Under the pieces are notes generated by a model, which worked only from the letters and a program-made list of their open reading frames with translations, searched no databases and was not told the DNA's origin. A program made the translations under genes and the position numbers. A DNA stretch of 64,000 nt from Bombus terrestris. Its lineage: Eukaryota > Arthropoda > Insecta > Hymenoptera > Apidae. Below are positions 1 through 13,700 of the stretch, one piece after another; the first letter of the stretch is position 1, and the number at the start of each line of letters is the position of its first letter. The DNA lies in NCBI RefSeq assembly GCF_910591885.1, contig NW_025963618.1:124001-188000 (forward strand). The letters run 5' to 3'.

Positions 1-3000
1 TTTCCCACGTTGTCCCACGTTGTCCCACGTTGTCCCACGGTGTCCAACGATGTCCAACGGTGTCCAACGGTGTCCAACGGTGTCCAACGGTGTCCCACGT
101 TGTCCCACGTTGTCCCACGTTGTCCCACGTTGTCCCACGTTGTCCCACGATGTCCCACGTTGTCCCACGTTGTCCCACGTTGTCCCACGTTGTCCCACGT
201 GGTCCCACGTTGTCCCACGTTGTCCCACGGTGTCCAACGATGTCCAACGGTGTCCCACGTTGTCCAACGGTGTCCCACGTTGTCCCACGTTGTCCCACGT
301 TGTCCCACGTTGTCCCACGATGTCCCACGTTGTCCCACGTTGTCCCACGTTGTCCCACGTTGTCCCACGTTGTCCCACGTTGTCCCACGTTGTCCCACGT
401 TGTCCCACGTTGTCCCACGTTGTCCCACGTTGTCCCACGTTGTCCCACGGTGTCCCACGGTGTCCAACGATGTCCAACGGTGTCCCACGTTGTCCAACGA
501 TGTCCAACGGTGTCCCACGTTGTCCAACGGTGTCCCACGTTGTCCCACGTTGTCCCACGTTGTCCCACGTTGTCCCACGATGTCCCACGTTGTCCCACGT
601 TGTCCCACGTTGTCCCACGTTGTCCCACGTTGTCCCACGTTGTCCCACGTTGTCCCACGGTGTCCAACGATGTCCAACGGTGTCCAACGGTGTCCCACGG
701 TGTCCAACGGTGTCCCACGTTGTCCCACGTTGTCCCACGTTGTCCCACGTTGTCCCACGTTGTCCCACGTTGTCCCACGTTGTCCAACGATGTCCAACGG
801 TGTCCCACGTTGTCCCACGTTGTTCCATGGTTTCCCACGTTGTCCCACGTTGTCCCACGTTGTCCCACGGTGTCCAACGATGTCCAACGGTGTCCAACGG
901 TGTCCAACGGTGTCCCACGTTGTCCCACGTTGTCCCACGTTGTCCCACGTTGTCCCACGTTGTCCCACGTTGTCCCACGTTGTCCCACGGTTTCCCACGT
1001 TGTCCCACGTTGTCCCACGGTGTCCAACGGTGTCCAACGGTGTCCAACGGTGTCCAACGGTGTCCCACGTTGTCCCACGTTGTCCCACGTTGTCCCACGT
1101 TGTCCCACGTTGTCCCACGATGTCCCACGTTGTCCCACGTTGTCCCACGTTGTCCCACGTTGTCCCACGTGGTCCCACGTTGTCCCACGTTGTCCCACGG
1201 TGTCCAACGATGTCCAACGGTGTCCCACGTTGTCCAACGGTGTCCCACGTTGTCCCACGTTGTCCCACGTAGTCCCACGTTGTCCCACGATGTCCCACGT
1301 TGTCCCACGTTGTCCCACGTTGTCCCACGTTGTCCCACGTTGTCCCACGTTGTCCCACGTTGTCCCACGTTGTCCCACGTTGTCCCACGTTGTCCCACGT
1401 TGTCCCACGTTGTCCCACGTTGTCCCACGGTGTCCCACGGTGTCCAACGATGTCCAACGGTGTCCCACGTTGTCCCACGTTGTCCCACGATGTCCCACGT
1501 TGTCCCACGTTGTCCCACGTTGTCCCACGGTGTCCAACGATGTCCAACGATGTCCAACGGTGTCCCACGTTGTCCCACGTTGTTCCATGGTTTCCCACGT
1601 TGTCCCACGTTGTCCCACGTTGTCCCACGGTGTCCAACGATGTCCAACGGTGTCCAACGGTGTCCAACGGTGTCCAACGGTGTCCCACGTTGTCCCACGT
1701 TGTCCCACGTTGTCCCACGTTGTCCCACGTTGTCCCACGATGTCCCACGTTGTCCCACGTTGTCCCACGTTGTCCCACGTTGTCCCACGTGGTCCCACGT
1801 TGTCCCACGTTGTCCCACGGTGTCCAACGATGTCCAACGGTGTCCCACGTTGTCCAACGGTGTCCCACGTTGTCCCACGTTGTCCCACGTTGTCCCACGT
1901 TGTCCCACGATGTCCCACGTTGTCCCACGTTGTCCCACGTTGTCCCACGTTGTCCCACGTTGTCCCACGTTGTCCCACGTTGTCCCACGTTGTCCCACGT
2001 TGTCCCACGTTGTCCCACGTTGTCCCACGTTGTCCCACGTTGTCCCACGGTGTCCCACGGTGTCCAACGATGTCCAACGGTGTCCCACGTTGTCCCACGT
2101 TGTCCCACGATGTCCCACGTTGTCCCACGTTGTCCCACGTTGTCCCACGTTGTCCCACGTTGTCCCACGTTGTCCCACGTGGTCCCACGTTGTCCCACGT
2201 TGTCCCACGGTGTCCAACGATGTCCAACGGTGTCCCACGTTGTCCAACGGTGTCCCACGTTGTCCCACGTTGTCCCACGTTGTCCCACGTTGTCCCACGA
2301 TGTCCCACGTTGTCCCACGTTGTCCCACGTTGTCCCACGTTGTCCCACGTTGTCCCACGTTGTCCCACGGTGTCCAACGATGTCCAACGGTGTCCAACGG
2401 TGTCCCACGGTGTCCAACGGTGTCCCACGTTGTCCCACGTTGTCCCACGTTGTCCCACGTTGTCCCACGTTGTCCCACGTTGTCCCACGTTGTCCAACGA
2501 TGTCCAACGGTGTCCCACGTTGTCCCACGTTGTTCCATGGTTTCCCACGTTGTCCCACGTTGTCCCACGTTGTCCCACGGTGTCCAACGATGTCCAACGG
2601 TGTCCAACGGTGTCCAACGGTGTCCCACGTTGTCCCACGTTGTCCCACGTTGTCCCACGTTGTCCCACGTTGTCCCACGTTGTCCCACGATGTCCCACGT
2701 TGTCCCACGTTGTCCCACGGTGTCCAACGATGTCCAACGGTGTCCAACGGTGTCCAACGGTGTCCAACGGTGTCCCACGTTGTCCCACGGTGTCCAACGA
2801 TGTCCAACGGTGTCCAACGGTGTCCAACGGTGTCCAACGGTGTCCCACGTTGTCCCACTTTGTCCCACGTTGTCCCACATTGTCCCACGTTGTCCCACGA
2901 TGTCCCACGTTGTCCCACGTTGTCCCACGTTGTCCCACGATGTCCCACGTTGTCCCACGTTGTCCCACGTTGTCCCACGTTGTCCCACGATGTCCCACGT

Positions 3001-6000
3001 TGTCCCACGTTGTCCCACGTTGTCCCACGTTGTCCCACGGTGTCCAACGATGTCCAACGGTGTCCAACGGTGTCCCACGGTGTCCAACGGTGTCCCACGT
3101 TGTCCCACGTTGTCCCACGTTGTCCCACGTTGTCCCACGTTGTCCCACGATGTCCCACGTTGTCCCACGTTGTCCCACGTTGTCCCACGTTGTCCCACGT
3201 TGTCCCACGTTGTCCCACGGTGTCCAACGATGTCCAACGGTGTCCAACGGTGTCCAACGGTGTCCAACGATGTCCAACGATGTCCAACGATGTCCAGCGG
3301 TGTCCAACGATGTCCAACGATGTCCAACGGTGTCCCACGATGTCCAACGATGTCCAACGATGTCCCACGTTGTCCCACGTTGTCCCACGTTGTCCCACGT
3401 TGTCCCACGATGTCCCACGTTGTCCCACGTTGTCCCACGTTGTCCCACGATGTCCCACGTTGTCCCACGTTGTCCCACGTTGTCCCACGTTGTCCCACGA
3501 TGTCCCACGTTGTCCCACGTTGTCCCACGTTGTCCCACGTTGTCCCACGGTGTCCAACGATGTCCAACGGTGTCCAACGATGTCCAACGATGTCCAACGG
3601 TGTCCCACGATGTCCAACGATGTCCAACGATGTCCAACGGTGTCCAACGGTGTCCAACGGTGTCCCACGGTGTCCAACGGTGTCCCACGTTGTCCCACGT
3701 TGTCCCACGTTGTCCCACGTTGTCCAACGATGTCCCACGTTGTCCAACGGTGTCCAACGGTGTCCAACGATGTCCAACGATGTCCAACGGTGTCCCACGA
3801 TGTCCAACGATGTACAACGATGTCCAACGGTGTCCCACGTTGTCCCACGTTGTCCCACGTTGTCCCACGTTGTCCCACGTTGTCCCACGGTGTCCAACGA
3901 TGTCCAACGGTGTCCCACGTTGTCCAACGGTGTCCCACGTTGTCCCACGTTGTCCCACGTTGTCCCACGTTGTCCCACGTTGTCCCACGTTGTCCCACGT
4001 TGTCCCACGTTGTCCCACGTTGTCCCACGTTGTCCCACGTTGTCCCACGTTGTCCCACGGTGTCCAACGATGTCCAACGGTGTCCAACGGTGTCCCACGG
4101 TGTCCAACGGTGTCCCACGTTGTCCCACGTTCTCCCACGTTGTCCCACGTGGTCCCACGTTGTCCCACGTTGTCCAACGATGTCCAACGGTGTCCCACGT
4201 TGTCCCACGTTGTTCCATGGTTTCCCACGTTGTCCCACGTTGTCCCACGTTGTCCCACGTTGTCCCACGTTGTCCCACGTTGTCCCACGTTGTCCCAAGT
4301 TGTCCCACGTTGTCCCACGTTGTCCCACGTTGTCCCACGTGGTCCCACGTTGTCCCACGTTGTCCCACGTTGTCCCACGGTGTCCAACGATGTCCAACGG
4401 TGTCCAACGGTGTCCAACGATGTCCAACGATGTCCAACGATGTCCAGCGGTGTCCAACGATGTCCAACGATGTCCAACGGTGTCCCACGATGTCCAACGA
4501 TGTCCAACGTTGTCCCACGATGTCCCACGTTGTCCCACGTTGTCCCACGTTGTCCCACGATGTCCCACGTTGTCCCACGTTGTCCCACGTTGTCCCACGT
4601 TGTCCCACGATGTCCCACGTTGTCCCACGTTGTCCCACGTTGTCCCACGTTGTCCCACGGTGTCCAACGATGTCCAACGGTGTCCCACGTTGTCCCACGT
4701 TGTCCCACGATGTCCCACGTTGTCCCACGTTGTCCCACGTTGTCCCACGTTGTCCCACGGTGTCCAACGATGTCCAACGGTGTCCCACGTTGTCCCACGT
4801 TTTCCCACGTTGTCCCACGTTGTCCCACGTTGTCCCACGTTGTCCCACGTTGTCCAACGATGTCCAACGGTGTCCCACGTTGTCCCACGTTGTTCCATGG
4901 TTTCCCACGTTGTCCCACGTTGTCCCACGTTGTCCCACGTTGTCCCACGTTGTCCCACGGTGTCCAACGATGTCCAACGGTGTCCAACGGTGTCCAACGA
5001 TGTCCAACGGTGTCCAACGGTGTCCAACGGTGTCCCACGGTGTCCAACGATGTCCAACGATGTCCAACGGTGTCCAACGATGTCCAACGGTGTCCAACGG
5101 TGTCCAACGGTGTCCAACGATGTCCAACGATGTCCAACGATGTCCAGCGGTGTCCAACGATGTCCAACGATGTCCAACGGTGTCCCACGATGTCCAACGA
5201 TGTCCAACGATGTCCCACGTTGTCCCACGTTGTCCCACGTTGTCCCACGTTGTCCCACGATGTCCCACGTTGTCCCACGTTGTCCCACGTTGTCCCACGA
5301 TGTCCCACGTTGTCCCACGTTGTCCCACGTTGTCCCACGTTGTCCCACGATGTCCCACGTTGTCCCACGTTGTCCCACGTTGTCCCACGTTGTCCCACGG
5401 TGTCCAACGATGTCCAACGGTGTCCAACGATGTCCAACGATGTCCAACGGTGTCCCACGATGTCCAACGATGTCCAACGATGTCCAACGGTGTCCAACGG
5501 TGTCCAACGGTGTCCCACGGTGTCCAACGGTGTCCCACGTTGTCCCACGTTGTCCCACGTTGTCCCACGTTGTCCAACGATGTCCCACGTTGTCCAACGG
5601 TGTCCAACGGTGTCCAACGATGTCCAACGATGTCCAACGGTGTCCCACGATGTCCAACGATGTACAACGATGTCCAACGGTGTCCCACGTTGTCCCACGT
5701 TGTCCCACGTTGTCCCACGTTGTCCCACGTTGTCCCACGGTGTCCAACGTTGTCCAACGGTGTCCCACGTTGTCCAACGGTGTCCCACGTTGTCCCACGT
5801 TGTCCCACGTTGTCCCACGTTGTCCCACGTTGTCCCACGTTGTCCCACGTTGTCCCACGTTGTCCCACGTTGTCCCACGTTGTCCCACGTTGTCCCACGT
5901 TGTCCCACGGTGTCCAACGATGTCCAACGGTGTCCAACGGTGTCCCACGGTGTCCCACGGTGTCCAACGGTGTCCCACGTTGTCCCACGTTGTCCCACGT

Positions 6001-6030
6001 TGTCCCACGTGGTCCCACGTTGTCCCACGT
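1..6030 (+). repeat. Large duplicated block, copy 1 (partner 10,731-16,790)
   Basis: From base 1 to about 4,500 this block matches 10,731-15,230 at a constant offset of 10,730 bp. Matching rare variants are the marker pair (821/11551, 1581/12311, 2531/13261, 4211/14941), a TAG-forming AGTCCCACGT (1271/12001), TGTCCCACTT (2851/13581), TGTCCAGCGG (3291/14021, 4441/15171), TGTACAACGA (3811/14541) and TGTCCCAAGT (4291/15021). Between about 4,501 and 4,980 the two copies differ. From 4,981 to 6,030 they match again at 10,770 and then 10,760 bp. Differences private to this copy include TGTCCCACAT at 2871 and TCTCCCACGT at 4131. Base 1 falls on TTTCCCACGT, the second half of a marker pair, so the block probably starts before the window. 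Confidence 0.92.
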
Positions 6031-6950
6031 TGTCCCACGTTGTCCCACGTTGTCCCACGGTGTCCAACGATGTCCAACGGTGTCCAACGGTGTCCCACGG
6101 TGTCCAACGGTGTCCCACGTTGTCCCACGTTGTCCCACGTTGTCCCACGTTGTCCCACGTTGTCCCACGTTGTCCCACGTTGTCCCACGTTGTCCCACGT
6201 TGTCCCACGTTGTCCCACGTTGTCCCACCTTGTCCCACGTTGTCCCACGTTGTCCCACGGTGTCCAACGGTGTCCAACGATGTCCCACGTTGTCCCACGT
6301 TGTCCCACGTTGTCCCACGTTGTCCCACGATGTCCCACGTTGTCCCACGTTGTCCCACGTTGTCCCACGTTGTCCCACGTTGTCCCACGATGTCCCACGT
6401 TGTCCCACGTTGTCCCACGTTGTCCCACGTTGTCCCACGGTGTCCAACGATGTCCAACGGTGTCCAACGATGTCCAACGATGTCCAACGGTGTCCCACGA
6501 TGTCCAACGATGTCCAACGATGTCCAACGGTGTCCAACGGTGTCCAACGGTGTCCCACGGTGTCCAACGGTGTCCCACGTTGTCCCACGTTGTCCCACGT
6601 TGTCCCACGTTGTCCAACGATGTCCCACGTTGTCCAACGGTGTCCAACGGTGTCCAACGATGTCCAACGATGTCCAACGGTGTCCCACGATGTCCAACGA
6701 TGTACAACGATGTCCAACGGTGTCCCACGTTGTCCCACGTTGTCCCACGTTGTCCCACGTTGTCCCACGTTGTCCCACGGTGTCCAACGATGTCCAACGG
6801 TGTCCCACGTTGTCCAACGGTGTCCCACGTTGTCCCACGTTGTCCCACGTTGTCCCACGTTGTCCCACGTTGTCCCACGTTGTCCCACGTTGTCCCACGT
6901 TGTCCCACGTTGTCCCACGTTGTCCCACGTTGTCCCACGTTGTCCCACGG

Positions 6951-8660
6951 TGTCCAACGATGTCCAACGGTGTCCCACGTTGTCCCACGTTGTCCCACGT
7001 TGTCCCACGTTGTCCCACGTTGTCCCACGGTGTCCAACGATGTCCAACGGTGTCCCACGTTGTCCAACGGTGTCCCACGTTGTCCCACGTTGTCCCACGT
7101 TGTCCCACGTTGTCCCACGTTGTCCCACGTTGTCCCACGTTGTCCCACGTTGTCCCACGTTGTCCCACGTTGTCCCACGTTGTCCCACGTTGTCCCACGG
7201 TGTCCAACGATGTCCAACGGTGTCCAACGGTGTCCCACGGTGTCCAACGGTGTCCCACGTTGTCCCACGTTGTCCGACGTTGTCCCACGTGGTCCCACGT
7301 TGTCCCACGTTGTCCAACGATGTCCAACGGTGTCCCACGTTGTCCCACGTTGTTCCATGGTTTCCCACGTTGTCCCACGTTGTCCCACGTTGTCCCACGT
7401 TGTCCCACGTTGTCCCACGGTGTCCCACGGTGTCCAACGATGTCCAACGGTGTCCCACGTTGTCCCACGTTGTCCCACGTTGTCCCACGTTGTCCCACGA
7501 TGTCCCACGTTGTCCCACGTTGTCCCACGTTGTCCCAAGTTGTCCCACGTTGTCCCACGTTGTCCCACGTTGTCCCACGTGGTCCCACGTTGTCCCACGT
7601 TGTCCCACGTTGTCCCACGTTGTCCCACGATGTCCCACGTTGTCCCACGTTGTCCCACGTTGTCCCACGTTGTCCCACGTTGTCCCACGGTGTCCAACGA
7701 TGTCCAACGGTGTCCAACGGTGTCCAACGATGTCCAACGGTGTCCAACGGTGTCCAACGGTGTCCCACGGTGTCCAACGATGTCCAACGATGTCCAACGG
7801 TGTCCAACGGTGTCCAACGGTGTCCCACGGTGTCCAACGGTGTCCCACGTTGTCCCACGTTGTCCCACGTTGTCCCACGTTGTCCCACGATGTCCCACGT
7901 TGTCCAACGGTGTCCAACGGTGTCCAACGATGTCCAACGGTGTCCAGCGATGTCCAACGGTGTCCCACGTTGTCCCACGTTTTCCCACGTTGTCCCACGT
8001 TGTCCCACGGTGTCCAACGATGTCCAACGGTGTCCAACGGTGTCCCACGGTGTCCAACGGTGTCCCACGTTGTCCCACGTTGTCCCACGTTGTCCCACGT
8101 TGTCCCACGTTGTCCCACGTTGTCCCACGTTGTCCCACGTTGTCTCACGTTGTCCCACGTTGTCCCACGTTGTCCCACGTTGTCCCACGATGTCCCACGT
8201 TGTCCCACGTTGTCCCACGTTGTCCCACGTTGTCCCACGTTGTCCCACGGTGTCCAACGATGTCCAACGGTGTCCAACGGTGTCCAACGGTGTCCCACGT
8301 TGTCCCACGTTTTCCCACGTTGTCCCACGTTGTCCCACGGTGTCCAACGATGTCCAACGGTGTCCAACGGTGTCCCACGGTGTCCAACGGTGTCCCACGT
8401 TGTCCCACGTTGTCCCACGTTGTCCCACGTTGTCCCACGTTGTCCCACGTTGTCCCACGTTGTCCCACGTTGTCCCACGTTGTCCCACGTTGTCCCACGT
8501 TGTCCCACGTTGTCCCACGATGTCCCACGTTGTCCCACGTTGTCCCACGTTGTCCCACGTTGTCCCACGTTGTCCCACGGTGTCCAACGATGTCCAACGG
8601 TGTCCAACGGTGTCCAACGGTGTCCAACGGTGTCCCAAGTTGTCCCACGTTGTCCCACGT
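6951..8660 (+). repeat. Duplicated block (partner 16,431-18,140)
   Basis: Matches 16,431-18,140 at a constant 9,480-bp offset. Shared rare units are TGTCCGACGT (7271/16751), the marker pair (7351/16831), TGTCCCAAGT (7531/17011 and 8631/18111), TGTCCAGCGA (7941/17421), TTTCCCACGT (7981/17461 and 8311/17791) and TGTCTCACGT (8141/17621). The match stops sharply at 8,661/18,141, where the order of units changes. This offset differs from the 10,730-bp one, so it is a separate exchange that overlaps the larger block's partner. Confidence 0.9.
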
Positions 8661-10730
8661 TGTCCAACGGTGTCCAACGGTGTCCAACGGTGTCCCACGG
8701 TGTCCAACGGTGTCCCACGTTGTCCCACGTTGTCCCACGTTGTCCCACGTTGTCCCACGTTGTCCCACGGTGTCCAACGATGTCCAACGGTGTCCAACGG
8801 TGTCCCACGGTGTCCAACGGTGTCCCACGTTGTCCCACGTTGTCCCACGTTGTCCCACGTGGTCCCACGTTGTCCCACGTTGTCCAACGATGTCCAACGG
8901 TGTCCCACGTTGTCCCACGTTGTTCCATGGTTTCCCACGTTGTCCCACGTTGTCCCACGTTGTCCCACGTTGTCCCACGTTGTCCCACGGTGTCCCACGG
9001 TGTCCAACGATGTCCAACGGTGTCCCACGTTGTCCCACGTTGTCCCACGTTGTCCCACGTTGTCCCACGATGTCCCACGTTGTCCCACGTTGTCCCACGT
9101 TGTCCCAAGTTGTCCCATGTTGTCCCACGTTGTCCCACGTTGTCCCACGTGGTCCCACGTTGTCCCACGGTGTCCAACGATGTCCCACGTTGTCCCACGT
9201 TGTCCCACGTTGTCCCACGTTGTCCCACGTTGTCCCACGTTGTCCCACGTTGTCCCACGATGTCCCACGTTGTCCCACGTTGTCCCACGTTGTCCCACGT
9301 TGTCCCACGTTGTCCCACGGTGTCCAACGGTGTCCAACGGTGTCCAACGGTGTCCAACGGTGTCCAACGGTGTCCCAAGTTGTCCCACGTTGTCCCACGT
9401 TGTTCCACGGTGTCCCACGGTGTCCAACGATGTCCCACGGTGTCCCACGTTGTCCCACGTTGTCCCACGTTGTCCCACGTTGTCCCACGTTGTCCCACGT
9501 TGTCCCACGTTGTCCCACGTTGTCCCACGGTGTCCAACGATGTCCAACGGTGTCCAACGGTGTCCCACGGTGTCCAACGGTGTCCCACGTTGTCCCACGT
9601 TGTCCCACGTTGTCCCACGTTGTCCCACGTTGTCCCACGTTGTCCCACGTTGTCCAACGATGTCCAACGGTGTCCCACGTTGTCCCACGTTGTTCCATGG
9701 TTTCCCACGTTGTCCCACGTTGTCCCACGGTGTCCAACGATGTCCAACGATGTCCAACGGTGTCCAACGGTGTCCCACGATGTCCAACGATGTCCAACGA
9801 TGTCCAACGGTGTCCAACGATGTCCAACGGTGTCCAACGATGTCCAACGATGTCCAACGGTGTCCCACGATGTCCAACGATGTCCAACGATGTCCAACGG
9901 TGTCCAACGGTGTCCAACGGTGTCCCACGGTGTCCAACGGTGTCCCACGTTGTCCCACGTTGTCCCACGTTGTCCCACGTTGTCCCACGTTGTCCCACGT
10001 TGTCCAACGATGTCCAACGGTGTCCCACGTTGTCCCACGTTGTTCCATGGTTTCCCACGTTGTCCCACGTTGTCCCACGTTGTCCCACGTTGTCCCACGT
10101 TGTCCCACGTTGTCCCACGGTGTCCAACGATGTCCCACGTTGTCCCACGTTGTCCCACGTTGTCCCACGTTGTCCCACGTTGTCCCACGGTGTCCAACGA
10201 TGTCCAACGGTGTCCAACGGTGTCCCACGGTGTCCAACGGTGTCCCACGTTGTCCCACGTTGTCCCACGTTGTCCCACGTTGTCCCACGTTGTCCCACGT
10301 TGTCCCACGTTGTCCCACGTTGTCCCACGTTGTCCCACGTTGTCCCACCTTGTCCCACGTTGTCCCACGTTGTCCCACGGTGTCCAACGGTGTCCCACGT
10401 TGTCCCACGTTGTCCCACGTTGTCCCACGTTGTCCCACGTTGTCCCACGATGTCCCACGTTGTCCCACGTTGTCCCACGTTGTCCCACGTTGTCCCACGT
10501 TGTCCCACGTTGTCCCACGTTGTCCCACGTTGTCCCACGTTGTCCCACGTTGTCCCACGTTGTCCCACGTTGTCCCACGGTGTCCAACGATGTCCAACGG
10601 TGTCCAGCGATGTCCAACGGTGTCCCACGTTGTCCCACGTTTTCCCACGTTGTCCCACGTTGTCCCACGGTGTCCAACGATGTCCAACGATGTCCAACGG
10701 TGTCCCACGTTGTCCCACGTTGTTCCATGG

Positions 10731-13700
10731 TTTCCCACGTTGTCCCACGTTGTCCCACGTTGTCCCACGGTGTCCAACGATGTCCAACGGTGTCCAACGG
10801 TGTCCAACGGTGTCCAACGGTGTCCCACGTTGTCCCACGTTGTCCCACGTTGTCCCACGTTGTCCCACGTTGTCCCACGATGTCCCACGTTGTCCCACGT
10901 TGTCCCACGTTTTCCCACGTTGTCCCACGTGGTCCCACGTTGTCCCACGTTGTCCCACGGTGTCCAACGATGTCCAACGGTGTCCCACGTTGTCCAACGG
11001 TGGCCCACGTTGTCCCACGTTGTCCCACGTTGTCCCACGTTGTCCCACGATGTCCCACGTTGTCCCACGTTGTCCCACGTTGTCCCACGTTGTCCCACGT
11101 TGTCCCACGTTGTCCCACGTTGTCCCACGTTGTCCCACGTTGTCCCACGTTGTCCCACGTTGTCCCACGTTGTCCCACGGTGTCCCACGGTGTCCAACGA
11201 TGTCCAACGGTGTCCCACGTTGTCCAACGATGTCCAACGGTGTCCCACGTTGTCCAACGGTGTCCCACGTTGTCCCACGTTGTCCCACGTTGTCCCACGT
11301 TGTCCCACGATGTCCCACGTTGTCCCACGTTGTCCCACGTTGTCCCACGTTGTCCCACGTTGTCCCACGTTGTCCCACGTTGTCCCACGGTGTCCAACGT
11401 TGTCCAACGGTGTCCAACGGTGTCCCACGGTGTCCAACGGTGTCCCACGTTGTCCCACGTTGTCCCACGTTGTCCCACGTTGTCCCACGTTGTCCCACGT
11501 TGTCCCACGTTGTCCAACGATGTCCAACGGTGTCCCACGTTGTCCCACGTTGTTCCATGGTTTCCCACGTTGTCCCACGTTGTCCCACGTTGTCCCACGG
11601 TGTCCAACGATGTCCAACGGTGTCCAACGGTGTCCAACGGTGTCCCACGTTGTCCCACGTTGTCCCACGTTGTCCCACGTTGTCCCACGTTGTCCCACGT
11701 TGTCCCACGTTGTCCCACGGTTTCCCACGTTGTCCCACGTTGTCCCACGGTGTCCAACGGTGTCCAACGGTGTCCAACGGTGTCCAACGGTGTCCCACGT
11801 TGTCCCACGTTGTCCCACGTTGTCCCACGTTGTCCCACGTTGTCCCACGATGTCCCACGTTGTCCCACGTTGTCCCACGTTGTCCCACGTTGTCCCACGT
11901 GGTCCCACGTTGTCCCACGTTGTCCCACGGTGTCCAACGATGTCCAACGGTGTCCCACGTTGTCCAACGGTGTCCCACGTTGTCCCACGTTGTCCCACGT
12001 AGTCCCACGTTGTCCCACGATGTCCCACGTTGTCCCACGTTGTCCCACGTTGTCCCACGTTGTCCCACGTTGTCCCACGTTGTCCCACGTTGTCCCACGT
12101 TGTCCCACGTTGTCCCACGTTGTCCCACGTTGTCCCACGTTGTCCCACGTTGTCCCACGGTGTCCCACGGTGTCCAACGATGTCCAACGGTGTCCCACGT
12201 TGTCCCACGTTGTCCCACGATGTCCCACGTTGTCCCACGTTGTCCCACGTTGTCCCACGGTGTCCAACGATGTCCAACGATGTCCAACGGTGTCCCACGT
12301 TGTCCCACGTTGTTCCATGGTTTCCCACGTTGTCCCACGTTGTCCCACGTTGTCCCACGGTGTCCAACGATGTCCAACGGTGTCCAACGGTGTCCAACGG
12401 TGTCCAACGGTGTCCCACGTTGTCCCACGTTGTCCCACGTTGTCCCACGTTGTCCCACGTTGTCCCACGATGTCCCACGTTGTCCCACGTTGTCCCACGT
12501 TGTCCCACGTTGTCCCACGTGGTCCCACGTTGTCCCACGTTGTCCCACGGTGTCCAACGATGTCCAACGGTGTCCCACGTTGTCCAACGGTGTCCCACGT
12601 TGTCCCACGTTGTCCCACGTTGTCCCACGTTGTCCCACGATGTCCCACGTTGTCCCACGTTGTCCCACGTTGTCCCACGTTGTCCCACGTTGTCCCACGT
12701 TGTCCCACGTTGTCCCACGTTGTCCCACGTTGTCCCACGTTGTCCCACGTTGTCCCACGTTGTCCCACGTTGTCCCACGGTGTCCCACGGTGTCCAACGA
12801 TGTCCAACGGTGTCCCACGTTGTCCCACGTTGTCCCACGATGTCCCACGTTGTCCCACGTTGTCCCACGTTGTCCCACGTTGTCCCACGTTGTCCCACGT
12901 TGTCCCACGTGGTCCCACGTTGTCCCACGTTGTCCCACGGTGTCCAACGATGTCCAACGGTGTCCCACGTTGTCCAACGGTGTCCCACGTTGTCCCACGT
13001 TGTCCCACGTTGTCCCACGTTGTCCCACGATGTCCCACGTTGTCCCACGTTGTCCCACGTTGTCCCACGTTGTCCCACGTTGTCCCACGTTGTCCCACGG
13101 TGTCCAACGATGTCCAACGGTGTCCAACGGTGTCCCACGGTGTCCAACGGTGTCCCACGTTGTCCCACGTTGTCCCACGTTGTCCCACGTTGTCCCACGT
13201 TGTCCCACGTTGTCCCACGTTGTCCAACGATGTCCAACGGTGTCCCACGTTGTCCCACGTTGTTCCATGGTTTCCCACGTTGTCCCACGTTGTCCCACGT
13301 TGTCCCACGGTGTCCAACGATGTCCAACGGTGTCCAACGGTGTCCAACGGTGTCCCACGTTGTCCCACGTTGTCCCACGTTGTCCCACGTTGTCCCACGT
13401 TGTCCCACGTTGTCCCACGATGTCCCACGTTGTCCCACGTTGTCCCACGGTGTCCAACGATGTCCAACGGTGTCCAACGGTGTCCAACGGTGTCCAACGG
13501 TGTCCCACGTTGTCCCACGGTGTCCAACGATGTCCAACGGTGTCCAACGGTGTCCAACGGTGTCCAACGGTGTCCCACGTTGTCCCACTTTGTCCCACGT
13601 TGTCCCACGTTGTCCCACGTTGTCCCACGATGTCCCACGTTGTCCCACGTTGTCCCACGTTGTCCCACGATGTCCCACGTTGTCCCACGTTGTCCCACGT

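Noticed and set aside
821..840. CCATGG as a translation start (Kozak-like) of a real gene
   Set aside because: The motif recurs about 50 times at irregular spacing, always inside the satellite. It is a variant pair spread by duplication.
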